This document shows, piece after piece, positions 1 to 13,421 of a DNA stretch of 64,000 nt. The DNA lies in assembly GCA_013399855.1 (NCBI GenBank), contig VXAY01006167.1, positions 124,001-188,000 on the forward strand, in the 5' to 3' direction. A program made the position numbers and the translations under genes. How positions within the stretch are numbered: the stretch's first letter is position 1; each line of letters begins with the position of its first letter. A model generated the notes under the pieces. The model was not told the DNA's origin and made no database searches. It saw nothing but the letters and a program-made list of their open reading frames with translations. The stretch comes from Oxyruncus cristatus (Eukaryota > Chordata > Aves > Passeriformes > Cotingidae).

Positions 1-1442
1 TATGAGAAGCCACTTGAGCTTGTGAGTCAAAAAATGGAGCTTGGTTTCAACTCAGGGTGAACTTGATCTTATTATTGGAGTCTGTTTTAGCTATACAAAA
101 GAAATAATTTCAGTTTCATTGTGTATCTGTCTGCTTTCTGAAAGTTTCATGCATTTGTGACCCTTGCCTGCCTGCCTCTGGTTTCAACTAGAAGAAAAGA
201 TGTTATAAAAAATAGAGCTTGAGGTAAATTTTGCCAAAAGCCAATTAGAGATTTGAAAAACAGATATGTTTTTCAGGCCAACTTGAAGCTTATCAAATTG
301 AGCTTCTGGTGGTTCCAAAAGAGAGTAGAGACTGAACTGACGGAAACATCCAGCAGATGCAGCCAGAGAGATGTGCAGCTAGCTGAGACGGTCTCCTGAC
401 AGAGCATCAAGGTCTGCAAGAAGTCCAGAAAGGTCAGTGGCTGCAATGGGGCATAAAGAAATCAGCCATTTCTTTGTGAAGGAGGTCTCCGACAATGGAG
501 AAATCTGGAAGTCTTGATCACCACCATAAGCTTTGTTTGAAAGCAGCCAGTGACCACTGCAGAATATTTAAAAGACACCTATTTTCTGAACCATGCAGAG
601 TTTCCCAGTTGGCTTCATAAAGAATAAGCTGCACCACTCCAGCCTAGGGACTGCAAAAATGTTGGCATAGGCCTTGATTTTGACTCAAGCATGGGAAAAC
701 TTGGGGTTTCATAATCATGCATGGAATTCATTTGTGATAAAACATAAAAGCATCTTGTATTTCTAGGTTATAAGTCACTAGAGCAAGTTGTGATTTTGTC
801 CATATTTATTTCCCGATTTAGGATAAGGAAGTGACTGCCATGAAAAGAATGCACAGGGAATATGTTGAGAGGGGTAGCTATTTTTAAGTCATTGGTTTCT
901 GCTGAGTCTAAGTCCTATGGCCATTACCTAATCTGCAGGACAGCCACTACGTGTCCCAGCAAGGACTCCCACACATATCCTGTTTTTCACATTTCTGCAA
1001 GAACATCTGTTTGTAGTTCCTCCAAAGGATTTTGAAAATACAAAAGTCACTCATGATGGACCTTTCCAGCATGACCTAAAAGCTCTGATTGTCCATTCCA
1101 GGAGAAGACTGAGTGGTTTGACCATCCAGAGAACTTGGATGTGTCTACTAGTGCTCTAGCTTTCTGAAGGTGGAAACTGAGGTAAACATGAGGGAGAATT
1201 GACCCTTTGTTAATAGTGAAAGAGTAAGGACTTTTGAGATATCGTGAGAAGTATGCCATCTTTTCCAGCAGAGCTATCTGAGGGAGAAAACATGAAAGAT
1301 GATGGTCTACTCCAGCCCTTTCAGCCTGCTACTAATGGGTTTTGGACTTCTTCTCATGCCTTGCTGCTTACTCACAGATGTGTATGCTAGGAATATTGAG
1401 AAATGAAGCCAAAGTTTAAAAAAGGTGTGGTTTTTTTTTTTT
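1..1442. other. Non-coding stretch, nothing recognised
   Basis: No gene, RNA gene or known repeat is recognised here. Open frames are short and unlike any family I know. The stretch ends in a run of at least 12 T (from 1431) that leads straight into an assembly gap, so the gap probably reflects homopolymer difficulty. Confidence 0.6.
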
Positions 1443-1484
1443 NNNNNNNNNNNNNNNNNNNNNNNNNNNNNNNNNNNNNNNNNN
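1443..1484. other. Assembly gap (42 N)
   Basis: This is a run of 42 N directly after a poly-T tract. Any frame that reads across it is an artefact. The true length is unknown. Confidence 0.99.
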
Positions 1485-3560
1485 ATCCCTGAAGAAATGT
1501 CCATGTTTTCCTTTAAAATATGAGTATGTGTGCATTGGAAGGACAAACCAGGTTTGTCAACAGTTACCAGAAGGCAGCACTAGTCTTCCTCCTCCTTTGT
1601 GCCAATGCATCATCTCTAGCTTGGAAGATGATGCAGGGTTAAAAAGCATCAGTCCCAAAGTTGTTACAGTGTACAGCTGATGTAATCAACCCTTCTCTAT
1701 TGCATCTGTGGAAGGAAAAGCTTTGCTCTCTAGACCACTCACTTCAGGAAAAAAACCTCCACCCTTCTTGCTCCTGCATTCAGTAAGAAGTCCTTAAGCT
1801 TTTGTTCCTCCAGTCTGACTGCTAGACTGAACAATACTGTCAAGGTAAGAGCTGGGCCCAGCCCATGCATCCAAATTAGGGGTTCTCTGCTGTGAGATAA
1901 ATAGTTACAGGATGCTATGAAGCCCCTAAGCAAGCAAGAGTGCTCATGGCCAGGAGTTTTCTCTTACAAAGCATTTAATCAGTGGGAAAAAGTATTTTTA
2001 AAACATCAAACCTCCTGCACGAGTATGTGTTTTATTTTCAACATGATTAGAACTTCTTATACAAACTAGAAAGAGAGCTTCTTTCACCCCTAATGACAGC
2101 TTGAGGTGTTCACTCAAAGCGGTGACGTGAATCTCACTCTTATATGTTGGAAATACATGTCTGAAGCACCAAATGGCTCATTATTCTCAAGTGGATATTT
2201 CCCCTCCTCTTCTGTACATACTAGATAACAGGTCTTCAATTCTGAATATTTTGGAATGGTAGGAGAGTCTCTAGCTGTCACGAATGAAAGCTTTTACAAG
2301 GCGTGGGTTGATTCTCCCATGGAAGAAGGGCCCTGTCTTCTTCTATTCCATTTGTGTTTTTTTAAAAAAAAATCTCAAAGTGTTTTTTTTTGGGGATGGC
2401 TAAGCTGTTCTCCCACAGACCTTGTTTTGATAGCTGGAAATCTATTCATAATTTTCAAAGTGATAAGTTGTTTCCTGAGGGCTTTCATTAACCATAAGAG
2501 CGTGACAAGAACAAGTGGCTGGACATGAAGGCCAAGTGTATTCCCTCTGGAAGTGAGACATATATTTTTAATAGTGCCAGCGACTGGCAGAGACCTTCAC
2601 CAGTAGAGGTGACTTCCCCAAATCTTGATATTGTCTGTCACAGGCTAAGTAGCTAGCAGGAATATATATTTAGTCAATGTGATATGAGCATAATAATGCA
2701 AAAACTCTCTGTTCTGTAGCACCCAGAAGACGGAATCAGAAACGTCTGCATCCCCCAGCCTTGTCTTTGGGGAGGCAAGACTCTTCTCTATGCATACCTG
2801 GTAGGAAAAGGCAGGGATGCGCCATGGATGCCCTGCACCGATGGTTTGTGAACGCAGGCTGTACCCGAGGCTGTGGGCCCACGACTGCACAGCTTCATGC
2901 ACATCAGCTGGGCTGTGTGCTTGTGTGCACACCGAGTAACAGCACAGCAGCTGTGCACCACAGGACTAGACGATCGAACACACACCTTAAAATCTGTGCA
3001 AAGATACAAGTACATGGTATGCGCTGCATGGGTAGATCTTGAGCTGATTTTTTCCTCTCTGCCTTCCCCTCTGAATGCTACCACAAGGAGCTTCTTATCT
3101 GGATCATAAGGAAACAGAAGTGGAGCATAAAACGAGAAGGATGTTCCTGGGTTGGTAATAGGCTATAGCTTTGTCCTCTCATCGCATTCATAAATGTGCA
3201 CAGGAAAGAGTTAAGCTATCCTGAAATCACTGCCAGGGATAGGTACTTGCGGAACCTGAATGCTGTTTAAGGAGGCAGGGGGTAATTAGGGCAGTTGGTT
3301 TTTAATTATCACTGAAGTCAGTCCTTGCAAGGCCCCCCAGCCATATCAAGGTTAATGGTCACCAGTGTATGCTGAGTCAGCAAAATACTGGCTCTGGCTT
3401 TCACCGGGGGCTCCCAATCAGCTGAGGCCAGCTCTTTTTGCTGGATGTGCTGAACCTCACTCTGAAGCCCGGATGATTAAAGGAGAAAACCAACCTGTGG
3501 CTTTAATCAAGCTTGCAGGAACATACCTTCCAGATTTTGCGAGACGAGGTATTTGTTACC
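1485..3560. other. Non-coding stretch, nothing recognised
   Basis: No gene is recognised. Around 2780-3010 four short open frames overlap on both strands in a locally GC-richer, TGCAC-rich patch. This is low-complexity composition rather than coding evidence. The segment 3270-3520 contains TAAT and TTAAT motifs and could be regulatory, but nothing in the sequence alone proves it. Confidence 0.5.
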
Positions 3561-3795
3561 TCCTGTCCTCTGGCATGGTAACAGTTTAATGAAAGGCTGC
3601 ATATTTTTCTGTTCGCAGCTCAACCACTTAATTCTTAAGTTCCTTCAGAGCTCTCAGATGTATGCCATCTGGTCATGGTGACTTGTTGCTCTTTAATTTG
3701 TGAATTTGTTCCAGCACTTCCAGTTTTGACACCTCAATCTCTGACAGAGTCTCATCTTCATTACTTGAAAAGAATAGCTCAGAGAGCTGTCTCTG
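3561..3795 (-). mobile_element. Ancient CR1 LINE fragment, N-terminal part of the RT domain
   Basis: On the minus strand this translates in one frame as a decayed CR1 reverse transcriptase start. DETLSEIEVSKLEVLEQ is followed by the family block LKSNKSP*PDGIHLRALKE, where intact CR1 has KSPGPDGIHPRVLKEL. The G of PGPDG is now an in-frame TGA (near 3670-3678), and a second stop follows after KELKN. The left edge (tcctgtcctctggcatggta) also resembles the next stretch of the same CR1 family. About 235 bp survive. Both ends are lost, so it is a dead relic of an old, amniote-wide CR1 group. Confidence 0.8.
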
Positions 3796-6199
3796 TCTCT
3801 TGCATGCATCTTCTTTTAGCTTCAATTTCATTAATACAATTTTAACTTAAAGCAGAATTTATAGCTCTTCCCAAATATGCCATCATTCCACCTCCTACCC
3901 ATCCTGCAATATTTTATTGTGCTCTATTTTTATTCAACAAAAACACATATGAAAACTGCATGGAACTCGTGCGCTCAGGTAACCAATACCTTTGTTATCT
4001 TTTAAAAAGGCCTTAAAGTGCATTTGAAGATATATCTATCACATCCACTAAAGGGATATTATTAGTTCTCAAAAACAGGGAAAATTGGACAGCCTTTTTA
4101 AGCATGTCTAGAATGCACCTTCATGGCCCAATGTTATTTATTTATGTATCATAAATAATATCTATTATTTGCGGTCTATTTGCATTTCAGGTTTTCAGGG
4201 AAGCTGAGTCCCCATTGTAACAGATACTCTACAAGCGCATAATTAGAGGCAATTCCTCTTCTGAGGAATTTACAAATAGAGAAGACAAATGGCTAAGAAC
4301 AGACAGCATGCAAAGAAGTTGTCAAAGATGAATGTCTTTATATTTACATATTTAATTGATTTTCTTTTTATATATGTGGTCCTTCGCTTTCCCTCCCTAG
4401 CATTTCTCCAGGCATCTATCCCCACCTAGTCTCAGCAGGATTTCCTAACATGTTTTATTTCCATCATCTTCCTACTGCAGGAAGATGCAACAACAAAAAC
4501 CTTGGCAGTGTAGCACCCCAGACCGTACCAGACATTTCACCCTCTTCCTGGGAGACCGAAACAGGTTTCCAGAGGCATCTGTGTTTGTGGAGTTTTGGGC
4601 AGGAGGCTCACCTGACTTGCCACCTCCTTTCTCACCCACAAGACACGGCTGGCACGTGTCCTAGCAGCAGAGGCCACTGCTGAAAAGACTCCTTTGCCTT
4701 CAAACGACAGAGGCGGAGAAGCCAGGGCTGCTCCACTGCCCCTCTCCGTGCTTTTAAAGGACATGAAACTTTTCTGCCATGCCATCTGCAAACTTTGGAA
4801 ATGGGCTGTCTGGAAGGAGAGATTATGGATGGGCATGGAAAAGGCAGAAACTCGAAACTGCTCTTTACTTTATTAAATCCAGGAGACGACAGAAGCACGC
4901 TCCCCTTCTGACAAAGTCTGAGGGTCTCTAGTGACATTTATGTCACTGGAAAGGCATATAATATGTACACTGTGGTTTAATTTTATCTTAATGAAACAAT
5001 ATACATATAAAACTATCCATTAAATATAAAACAGTGAAGTAATTTGCAAATTTTCCTACGGCATAATAAATTAAGCATGGAGAGCACTAAGGAATGCAAT
5101 TTGCAGTCATTTATAATGCAGTGTTTTATGTTAATAATTCAAAATCACATGCTATTTGGAGACACTTCTAATTAATGTATTTATGAAATTGTGAACTGTG
5201 ACTGTTTTGGTTCCATTTAGCTAAACATTTCAACAGAATGCGCTTGCTGTTGTTTTGTGTTTGCTTAATGGCACCAGCAAGCATCAAATGTACAACTGGG
5301 GAAAGTTGGGGGTGGTATCTGTTGCTGCTTTTTTTATGGGTATGTGTTTTTGTCTATGTACTATATACATGCATGTGATTACACTCCTGATCTCACTGAG
5401 GAGAAGAAAGTTCTGCAGTAATTTGAGGAGGAAATAAGGAAAGTTTTATGGATGAATAATTAATTGCAAGAAAAGTTCAGTACCTTCCTAAAGAATTTCT
5501 AAAATATTCAATACTTTTCGCATAACAGATTCTTTATACATTGCTATTTCTCCTGACTGGTTACTTATGACTAATACAGCTTGTGAATTTGAATTCATAT
5601 TTTTATTTTGATATATTTTTGTTTTTTTCATCATACTAGGTACTTGTCATGCTGCTTCTATACTATAACATGCCATGATTCCCCAGAAAGCTAGTCTCCT
5701 GAGAGGAGACTTGTAGGGATTTGGGGGTATTTTGAAATTTCAAGTACATTTTAGGAAAAAACCCATACCTATCAGAATTTGTAGTGAATTATTACATGTC
5801 AAGGCCCTGATTCTGAAAGTGGCTTGAAATGAATGGGCTTCTAAGCATATGCAGAACCAGATGCTAATAGTACACTGTTGTAGCTCCGCACAGCAAAGTG
5901 AAGGAAAAACTCTTGAAATAATTCTATATGAACAATCTGTTTCACACAGGAAAAAAGAAAAAAATGAAAGAAACCTGAAACTCCACAAACGAATAGTAGA
6001 GAGATTCAAGGGACTATATGCAGCCCTCCCACTTTCCAGAATAATTCTGAGAATTCAGTGGGATGCTGAATCAAAAATCTTCTCATTTTCTGGTAATTTC
6101 AAAGCTCACTTCCAGAGCAATAACTCCATGTTGAATGCTTTATTTCACAACTGTACTTTCTGTGTGGTTGCTGCTCTTTTTCTTTCTTGGTTGCTTGCC

Positions 6200-6221
6200 T
6201 TTTTTTTTTTTTTTTTTTTTT
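6200..6221. repeat. Poly-T homopolymer (22 bp)
   Basis: An uninterrupted run of 22 T. No polyadenylation signal or target duplication was found that would make it a retrocopy tail on the minus strand. Confidence 0.95.
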
Positions 6222-6870
6222 AATTCTTGGGACAATTTGCATATGGCTGGGAAAATATTTTAGAAGTTCTCCTGGCCTTTAGCTGTGGTCTTGGAAATCG
6301 ACCAATGTAATCACTAGACTGAGAATTAAAGCTGGATTTTGACCACTTTGTGTGATTTATATCTTAAACAATGTAGGAACTGTTAAGATTTAGGAGGCAA
6401 TGTGGCAGTATAGGACCTAGATCCCTATTTCTTGACATCATCTGAATTGTTCTGTCAAGTCTTTCTATTTCCTTGGTATCAAATAACAAATATTGGCAAC
6501 ACATTAGATTAGCTGAATGATAGTCTTCAATAAACTGCTTCTTCCTAAAATGAAAAATATGACTATACCTTCTTCGTCTTTGTCCAGTATGAATGCATTC
6601 TGTAGAAGTCCATGTATTTGTGTATTTGTCTGCTTGTGTTTTTAGTTCCAGACTAAACCGGAATTGCCAGGAACTGGTGAACACAAAGACTGCAATTTGG
6701 GTCATATTTTGGGTGAGTTGCTCTATTTAAATGTCCTTTCTTTTTGGATTTTTAACTAGAATTTGTCTTTCACTAGATGAGACGGATTTGTAGGAGATTT
6801 CATAAATGAGACTCAAATTTTTCGTGAAAATTTTTATCTAAGCTCTGTACTTTAAGAACACCTCTTGGTG

Positions 6871-6948
6871 AGGTTTTTTTGTTTGTTGGTTTGGTTTTCT
6901 GGTTTTGGGTTTTTTGTGTTTTCGCTTTTTGGTTTGGTTTTTTTTTAA
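6871..6948. repeat. G/T-only low-complexity tract
   Basis: About 78 bp composed almost entirely of G and T on the plus strand, in irregular GTTT, GGTTT and TTTTGG steps with only two C. It belongs to the same class as the tracts at 36080-36166 and 37088-37138. There is no fixed period, so it is low-complexity rather than a true tandem array. Confidence 0.8.
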
Positions 6949-8444
6949 TTATATCTGTCAAAGGATTTAAGGAGTTAGAAACATCTGTGGTGCATCAATA
7001 CAGGACGTAAGATGATTAGTGTATCAGGAAATATACCATGAGATAGGGGACTTTGCTGATGAATCAGTTATTACCTGTTTGCCAGCAACTGTGGTGAGCA
7101 GGATACATTACCCAACTTTATTTCAAGCTGTATGCTCCCAGGTTTAAGTCTGAATCGGAGCTTTATGGTTTGTGCCCATCTCAAAAATTATTTTACAGTA
7201 AGATAGAAGGAAAGCGCCTTTGTTATTTTGTTGGGGTTTTTTTCTTCCCATTTGAATGGAATATTTTCACTTTATTTTGAGGCTTGGTGGCTGCTTGCAA
7301 CTTCTGTTTTGGCCCTGTGGTATTCGAGCGTTCAAAAGTTCATGGAGGGCTTATTTCAAAAATCCTTTCTCCAGTGGCGGGAAAATGACAAAACTTGGGA
7401 ACATGTGCACTTTTCTTTTCTCTTTTAATTATTTTGACATGATTTATACAAGTAGATCTACAGCTGCCCATGGTTAAATGGTATTCATAAAAAGTACTGT
7501 AAAACAAAGAAAGCTCAAAACACAGATTCTAACTGCTCTGCTCAAAGCAATATTGCTATTTTTGATGCTAGGTTCATCTGAAAATTATTGTTTTCTTTTT
7601 TAATGTATACCAGTATAAATCAAGAGTAACCATGTCAAAATCAGTCCAGTAACAATGCCTGGGTGTGATTAAACACAAGTTGTAAATATTGTGAGGCTTT
7701 GTCTCACATCTTATTATCAGAGGGTAGAAATCATTGGAGTGCCTGCATGTGGATATTTCAACACATTTCAAACAAGAGTTAAATTAACCACCATGTCCTG
7801 AAAAGAATAACAAACCAAAGCACATTTAACTTGAATGTCTTACGGAACACCACTACGTAACACAGGAATTCTTTCTGATGAACTTTAGAGATCTTCAATG
7901 TGGATGTAATTATTAAATTCAGAAGAGGAGCTCCCATCCTTTGGCATTCTAATTATCTTTCAGGATTTTTATTTAGTGACTTATGTAGAGTTCATCAATC
8001 AGAGTTATTTCTGTAGAAACAGCGCTCTCTTTCTAGGGAGGCCTGTTGCTTTGCCTCTTTTTCAATTTGATATATTTTTTTTTGAAATAGAAGACTGTTT
8101 CTTTAAAAATCATCAAGGACACCAAACTAGTGGATTTGAAGAAAGACAAGAAAACAAAAGCTGGCAGAGCTCCTTATGAAGGAAGAAATGCCATACTTCT
8201 GTCTCTTTTTAACCAATGTCTACTAACCTGATGTCCTGGTTATAACTGTACCTACTTATTAAACTGTAAATGGGTGCTAGCTAAGGTAAACACACCACTT
8301 CTTTTTCAGCTTTCCAACAAAAACCTTGCCTGAAAAGTCCTTGTCCCTCTTCTCTCCCACTTGGGCTGTCAGAGGGCATGCCTATCCTTGTTTCCAGTTC
8401 TACCGAGAACTATGATTTTGATTAGCAAGATATTCACGAGGAAG

Positions 8445-8489
8445 AATAAACGTGTTCCTGAGATGGAGTATAAAAAAAAAAAAAAAAAA
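8445..8489 (+). repeat. AATAAA followed by poly-A run
   Basis: AATAAA (8445-8450) is followed about 21 bp later by 18 A (8472-8489). This spacing resembles the 3' end of a polyadenylated transcript that was copied back into the genome. I could not recognise a parent gene upstream or a target-site duplication, so a chance arrangement remains quite possible. Confidence 0.35.
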
Positions 8490-11400
8490 GGCAAGAAATA
8501 CTGCCAATCTCCTTGATTGCACAGAGAGGTCTTTGGTGCAGGACAAATCCCGTAGAGGCTAAAGTTTTGCGGCTGTGAAAGGGCTAGAGACTGTAGAAGG
8601 AGCAGAAGGTCTGGGTCTCTTCAGTTGCAGGAGCTTAGTAAAACCCTACATAAGGGAAGAAATGGTGGGGATTTTGGTACATTGCAATCGCAAAAAGATA
8701 AATTAACCAATCAGTAAAAGGAAATTCAGCACCTGCTGCAGCAGCAGCATGGTAAGAGGTAAAGGATTTTGCCACAGAGCTTAATCCAGCTCCCACTGAG
8801 ATCCTTGGGAACTGCATTCAGCCTTTTCAAGTCAAAGCAAAGGAAGTTTTCCAAGCTGTTTTGAATATTTTTATTGCCAAAGCTACTGGGTAAGGTGTAA
8901 TCACACAAACAAAAAACCTGAGATACAGTAATTGCCAGCAGTGTATGGAGTTTGGAGCTATCTAGCAGCAGTAAATGAGAAAAAAACCCAAACGTCCTCT
9001 TCCAAATTGTTAAACATTCATCTCAGCCATGTTTGTGTCCCTGTTGCATCTGTTTGCCACATACATTGTAAAAAGGTGCTTGACTAAACCAAATGTTTTG
9101 GGAAAACAGATTTCAAGTGTCATGTTTCTAATATTCTTGGGTAAAGAAGTCAGGAAATCAGAGAAGGAGTTTTATGGGCCAAATTTTCTGAGATGAATCC
9201 TCATGGGCAGCACCAAAGATGCTGGTATTTGGCCTGCAGTTACTCCTGCTAAAGAGCACAGGGAGAACTTAGCAAGACCCTCTTTATGGAGGCCACATCA
9301 TTTGAAGAGAATAAACTCAAGGTAAATAACATTTTCCACATACCACTTAACCACCAGGGCACTTGGGAAAATAATATCTTTGAAGCCATTAAGCAAACTG
9401 AAAAACCGGGGAAAACCTCTGAATCAATGACATGATCTGTGTGAGGTCTCCAGCTCTTTCTCCCTTGCTTGGTTAAGGAGAACTTGGAGTACCGTTTTTT
9501 GAGGCACCTCTCTTCCTCTCTCCTGCCTGTAATTTCATGGTGTTTGAGTCTAACTTAGTTGAGAATTAAGAGCAATGCTGACCAGCACTTCTGCAACCTG
9601 AATTCAAAAGGCATGGGAAAAGCTTCTGGTGTTGGCACTTCTCAGGCAGCGTAGAGGGTTAACAGCCACGGGAGACACAAGTGAGATAATGGAGTAAACT
9701 TGGACAATCCTGAAGTACTGCAAGAAACCAGACTGACCAAAAAAGAAAAAAAGTTCAAACCCTGAACAACCAACTCCTCTCTCCAGGGTATTTATGCTGC
9801 CAAGCAACTTATTTTACATCCATCTATGATGCAAGTGTGTTGTGAAATGTAGCTTACTTGCTAAACGTTGTTTTGATGTGCTGTTTGGGACACGGGGAAA
9901 GAGAAATGGACTGCATTCAATCTCTATTAAAGCAGAGAGATGTCTTCTGCAGAATTTATTTTCAGAAGCTTTGTGTTAACTTCATTTTCTTATTAGCAGA
10001 AATTGCTGGTGAGACACTTTTAGCAATGATGCTAAATGCCTTCATGGAAAAGACGTATCTGTCCATGCTCAATGAATTGACTACTGTTGTGTCAGCCTGT
10101 AGAGAACAGATCTTTACTGTGGGATTTGGGGATCTGGGATTAGGTCCTAGTGATAATTCATGTGCGAAAAATGTTTTAATTAATTACAGGAAGACAAGTA
10201 TATGGAAAGATAGCAAGAAAATGTTACAGGTAGTTAGAACTGCAGGAAAAAAAAAGGAATTTAAAACCCACAAGAAAAGCTGATACTAATGTTTGTGATT
10301 GTTGACAATTGAAGACAAAGAAAAGGGGAGAAATTGAGGGGTTTTGGGAATCAAAAGTACAAAAGAATTGTCTTGAAAAAGTGCTTTTGGGGAATCTTTT
10401 TGTATCATCATGAAACAAGCTTAGAGATAAATTAAACAAATCCAAAACACACTGGGTCACCAGAAAAGCATGTCTTCTGACAATGGTATAGTGAAGCAGA
10501 AAATGAAGAGCATCATGATCCCACTTTTCCTTCAAAGGCTTAGTTCCCTATTTGGGTTACAGCTCTCATAATGCATCTGTAGGGACACAGTGACCATGAA
10601 AAATACCCTCCCTGAAGGAGGAGGCTGCAGGGCATCACAGGAAGCATGAGCTCTTGGGAGGCCAATGTGCCACTAAAAGGCAGTTTGGTATAAGCTCGAA
10701 GTGCTGCAGAATGAACGGTGCAGGTCCTGTTTTATCCTAAGTGTTACCAAGCCAGCATCTTGATAATCTTCAGGATGTTAAGCCATAACTTTCAGGAACT
10801 TGGCAGTGAAGCTTTAACTCTCATGGGGATAGTCTTTACTCCCCCTCACTCTTATGTGTGTATTACGCATTGCACAGGCTACGGAAAGCTGTATCTTTAC
10901 AGGAGCACTTATTTGAAAGACTTGAGCAATAGGTGTAGGGAACTTGGGCATCACATCAACTGCACTGTTCAGGCTGAAAAAAGTCCAGTTATATCCAATC
11001 TTATCTGGCAGCCTTATCTCTAACATTCTCCTCCTCCTCAGGGGTGAAGCATGAGCTCTAACTAGCAGAGGGGCGCGAATCGTTACTGGTGGGTCACACA
11101 GGCACACAGTATGGATTTCAGGTCAGCAACACTTCAGATTACCCTCCACCCATTTGAAGAGCCTGAGGTTAATTTGGAGGGTGTGGAAGGTTGTCTCAGC
11201 TGTAGCCTACTGGAGAAAAACCTGCCATGTCTTGTGCTCCCTTTCAGAGTGAGCTAAGAAAACAAGAACTGCACAGGATGCTGAGCTTTCTCTAAAGGAA
11301 ATGTTGGCACTAATCAAGCTGTCACACTGAAGTGTATGGAAAGCTGCACTGGGGGCTGTCCAGCTGAATTTGTTTAACCAAGACAGTGCCTTTCAGCAGC

Positions 11401-12205
11401 TCCACAAAAATAGTGGTTTTATGCACTTCTGTGCATATATACACACCGAATATATAGGACAATGTTCCATCTGTGTACCTGTCTGTTCAACCCTGCCTCC
11501 AATAACTTCTGCTCATTTCAAGAGAATTTGACATAGATGTTGAAGTTCCTAGGTATTTCTAGATATTTCCCAGTTTATTTTTAGATGTGACAAATCAAAC
11601 ACGGAGCTACACAGAACATGATGGCTGGACATGTTGTGATGGTTCATTTGCAAGATTGTGCTGTTGTTATTCACTCAGCGTTACCCTCACTTTCCCATTC
11701 CTTACTGCTTTTAAAAGCAGCATGAAGAGCAGGAGCAGCTGCTGCCAGGAAAGGGAAACTGCTGGAGGCGGAGGGACACACGTGAGGGAGTGCAAAGATC
11801 CAGGCTTTCACTGCTGATGACCTTGGTTTCTAGCACATACCATGATTAGAGTAACTGCTTCTAGAGCTGGAAGGCATGGGGGCTGAAACTACACATCATA
11901 TTTAGGGCCCAGGGAAAGGAAAAAAATCTGTCCTACTTAACAAAGTGAAAAATCAATGCATTTCTACTTTTCTGCTGCAACCTTTTGAGGAAAAAGTACT
12001 TTCAGAAATTATTTTATTCCTTAAAAGAGACCTACTGCTCTGTAGGTATTAGAAGGAAACAGATCAGTTTGTTTTTTTTTTTTCTTCTCCTTCTGCTCTC
12101 TGCTGTTTCACACTCTCTTGACAGTGTTTTGCTCATTGTCATTACTGATGGAGCATTGCTCTTGTTTTTACCACTCTGAAAGTGCAGCCCTTTATCTCAG
12201 GAGTG
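8490..12205. other. Non-coding stretch, nothing recognised
   Basis: No gene, RNA gene or repeat is recognised. The longest open frame is 9858-10283 plus (141 codons). Its protein is compositionally ordinary, lacks any motif I know, and overlaps another open frame on the other strand. Confidence 0.5.
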
Positions 12206-12300
12206 ATCATAGAAACATCATAGAATGGTTTGGGTTGGAAGGGACCTTAAAGATCCAACTCCCTGCCATGGGATGCCACCCACTAATCAGGTTGCTCAGG
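12206..12300 (-). mobile_element. CR1 LINE, 3' end fragment of avian type
   Basis: Read on the minus strand, the fragment ends with the CR1 signature: GGTCCCTTCCAACCC, then CCATTCTATGATG and TTTCTATGAT, the two terminal octamer copies that mark CR1 3' ends. Upstream of this is the usual CCATGGCAGG-like block. Only about 95 bp remain, a severe 5' truncation typical of CR1. The sequence is close to the form that litters neoavian genomes, and this is the strongest single clue that the window is from a bird. Confidence 0.93.
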
Positions 12301-13421
12301 GTGATATGACAGAATGGTTTACCTTGGCGTGGTTTCCTCTCCAGTCACCTCCTAGTCAAGAATAAGATCTGCTTAGGTGACTGGGGCTCTTTCTGTTAGC
12401 TATTTAGTAGCATTAGCAACTATGCGTAAAACTTTCCAGTAGCTCCTTAGGAAATCTTACCCCAAGGGGTGAAAGATATTGCCAAAAAATGGAGAGTTAA
12501 AGTAAATGAAACTAATGAAGTCCTCCAAAAAGTCCTCTATGCCCTTCTGCAATGATGTCCTTCGTAGAGAATTTGTTTTTTGGTGCAACTGCGTACAAAC
12601 TGAGTTGGAACACCACTAAATAAAAATTATGGGTATCAACTCTTTTGCTAACCATTTTATCAGGTGACCATGGTAGCAGAGAGGTGTAGAAGAATTGTAC
12701 CCCAGAAACGTCCTTGAAATTTGCTCATCTCTGAGGCCAGTATGTAAAATGCCATCTCATTTCTTGGGATGTTGTCCTGTCGTTCCTTCTCTCCCCTTTA
12801 TCTGCTTATATCTCCTTTCCTTTCCTTTTTTTTTTTTTTTTTTCTGTTTTTCTTCAGCCCAGTTTTTCGTTTCCATTTTCACAGCTGGGATGAGAATCTG
12901 ATACCTTCCAATTTGAACACTTGCTCTATGATATTTGAACGCACTAGGAATTACAAAAATAAAGTATTTCCATTCCTTGATGCTTTTAATTTGTGTTCTT
13001 CCCACATATCCCCAAAGACAAAGAACACTAAATGCAGTATAGCCAAACTTAAATATTTAGGTTCACTAAGAAACAATCAGAAATTGCCTAGAAAGTTTGG
13101 AAATTCCTCTGAGGGAAGGTTGTTGGGAAATGATGACTTTTTAATGTGGTAGACATGTATAATATAAAGTCCTGAATATATTTGTCTTGTTGATTTCAGA
13201 AAAGTACAATTCCTGCATAGTATTCTACAGTACTGAGTGAATGTCAATGAATGTTGAATTGGCTTTATAGAGGAAATCTGTAAAAGCATGAAAGTGATCA
13301 TGACCTGATCTCTGCTCCAAGCTGAACTGTATGGTTTAGGAAACAGTTCTTTCCAACTAAAATTTGATTGTGAAATAAATAAGAGGCTATTTCCATGCAA
13401 GTTTGTGAGCTAAAAGGAAGA
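12301..13421. other. Non-coding stretch, nothing recognised
   Basis: No gene is recognised. An 18-T run lies at 12826-12843. The 127-codon frame at 12769-13152 (plus) begins by translating that run as poly-phenylalanine and shows no family resemblance. Confidence 0.5.

Larger units (their letters stand above)
3796..8444. other. Non-coding stretch; AT-rich possible regulatory segment, T run and GT tract
   Basis: No gene is recognised. The segment 4930-5240 is unusually AT-rich with many TAAT and ATTA cores and no repeat similarity, the kind of composition seen in conserved developmental enhancers; this is inference only. A 22-T run lies at 6200-6221 and a G/T-only tract at 6871-6948. The longest open frame (5849-6223, plus, 124 codons) runs into the T run and ends in poly-phenylalanine, so it is not credible as a gene. 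Confidence 0.5.

Noticed and set aside
5849..6223. 124-codon plus-strand frame
   Set aside because: It runs into a 22-T homopolymer and ends in poly-phenylalanine, with no motif.
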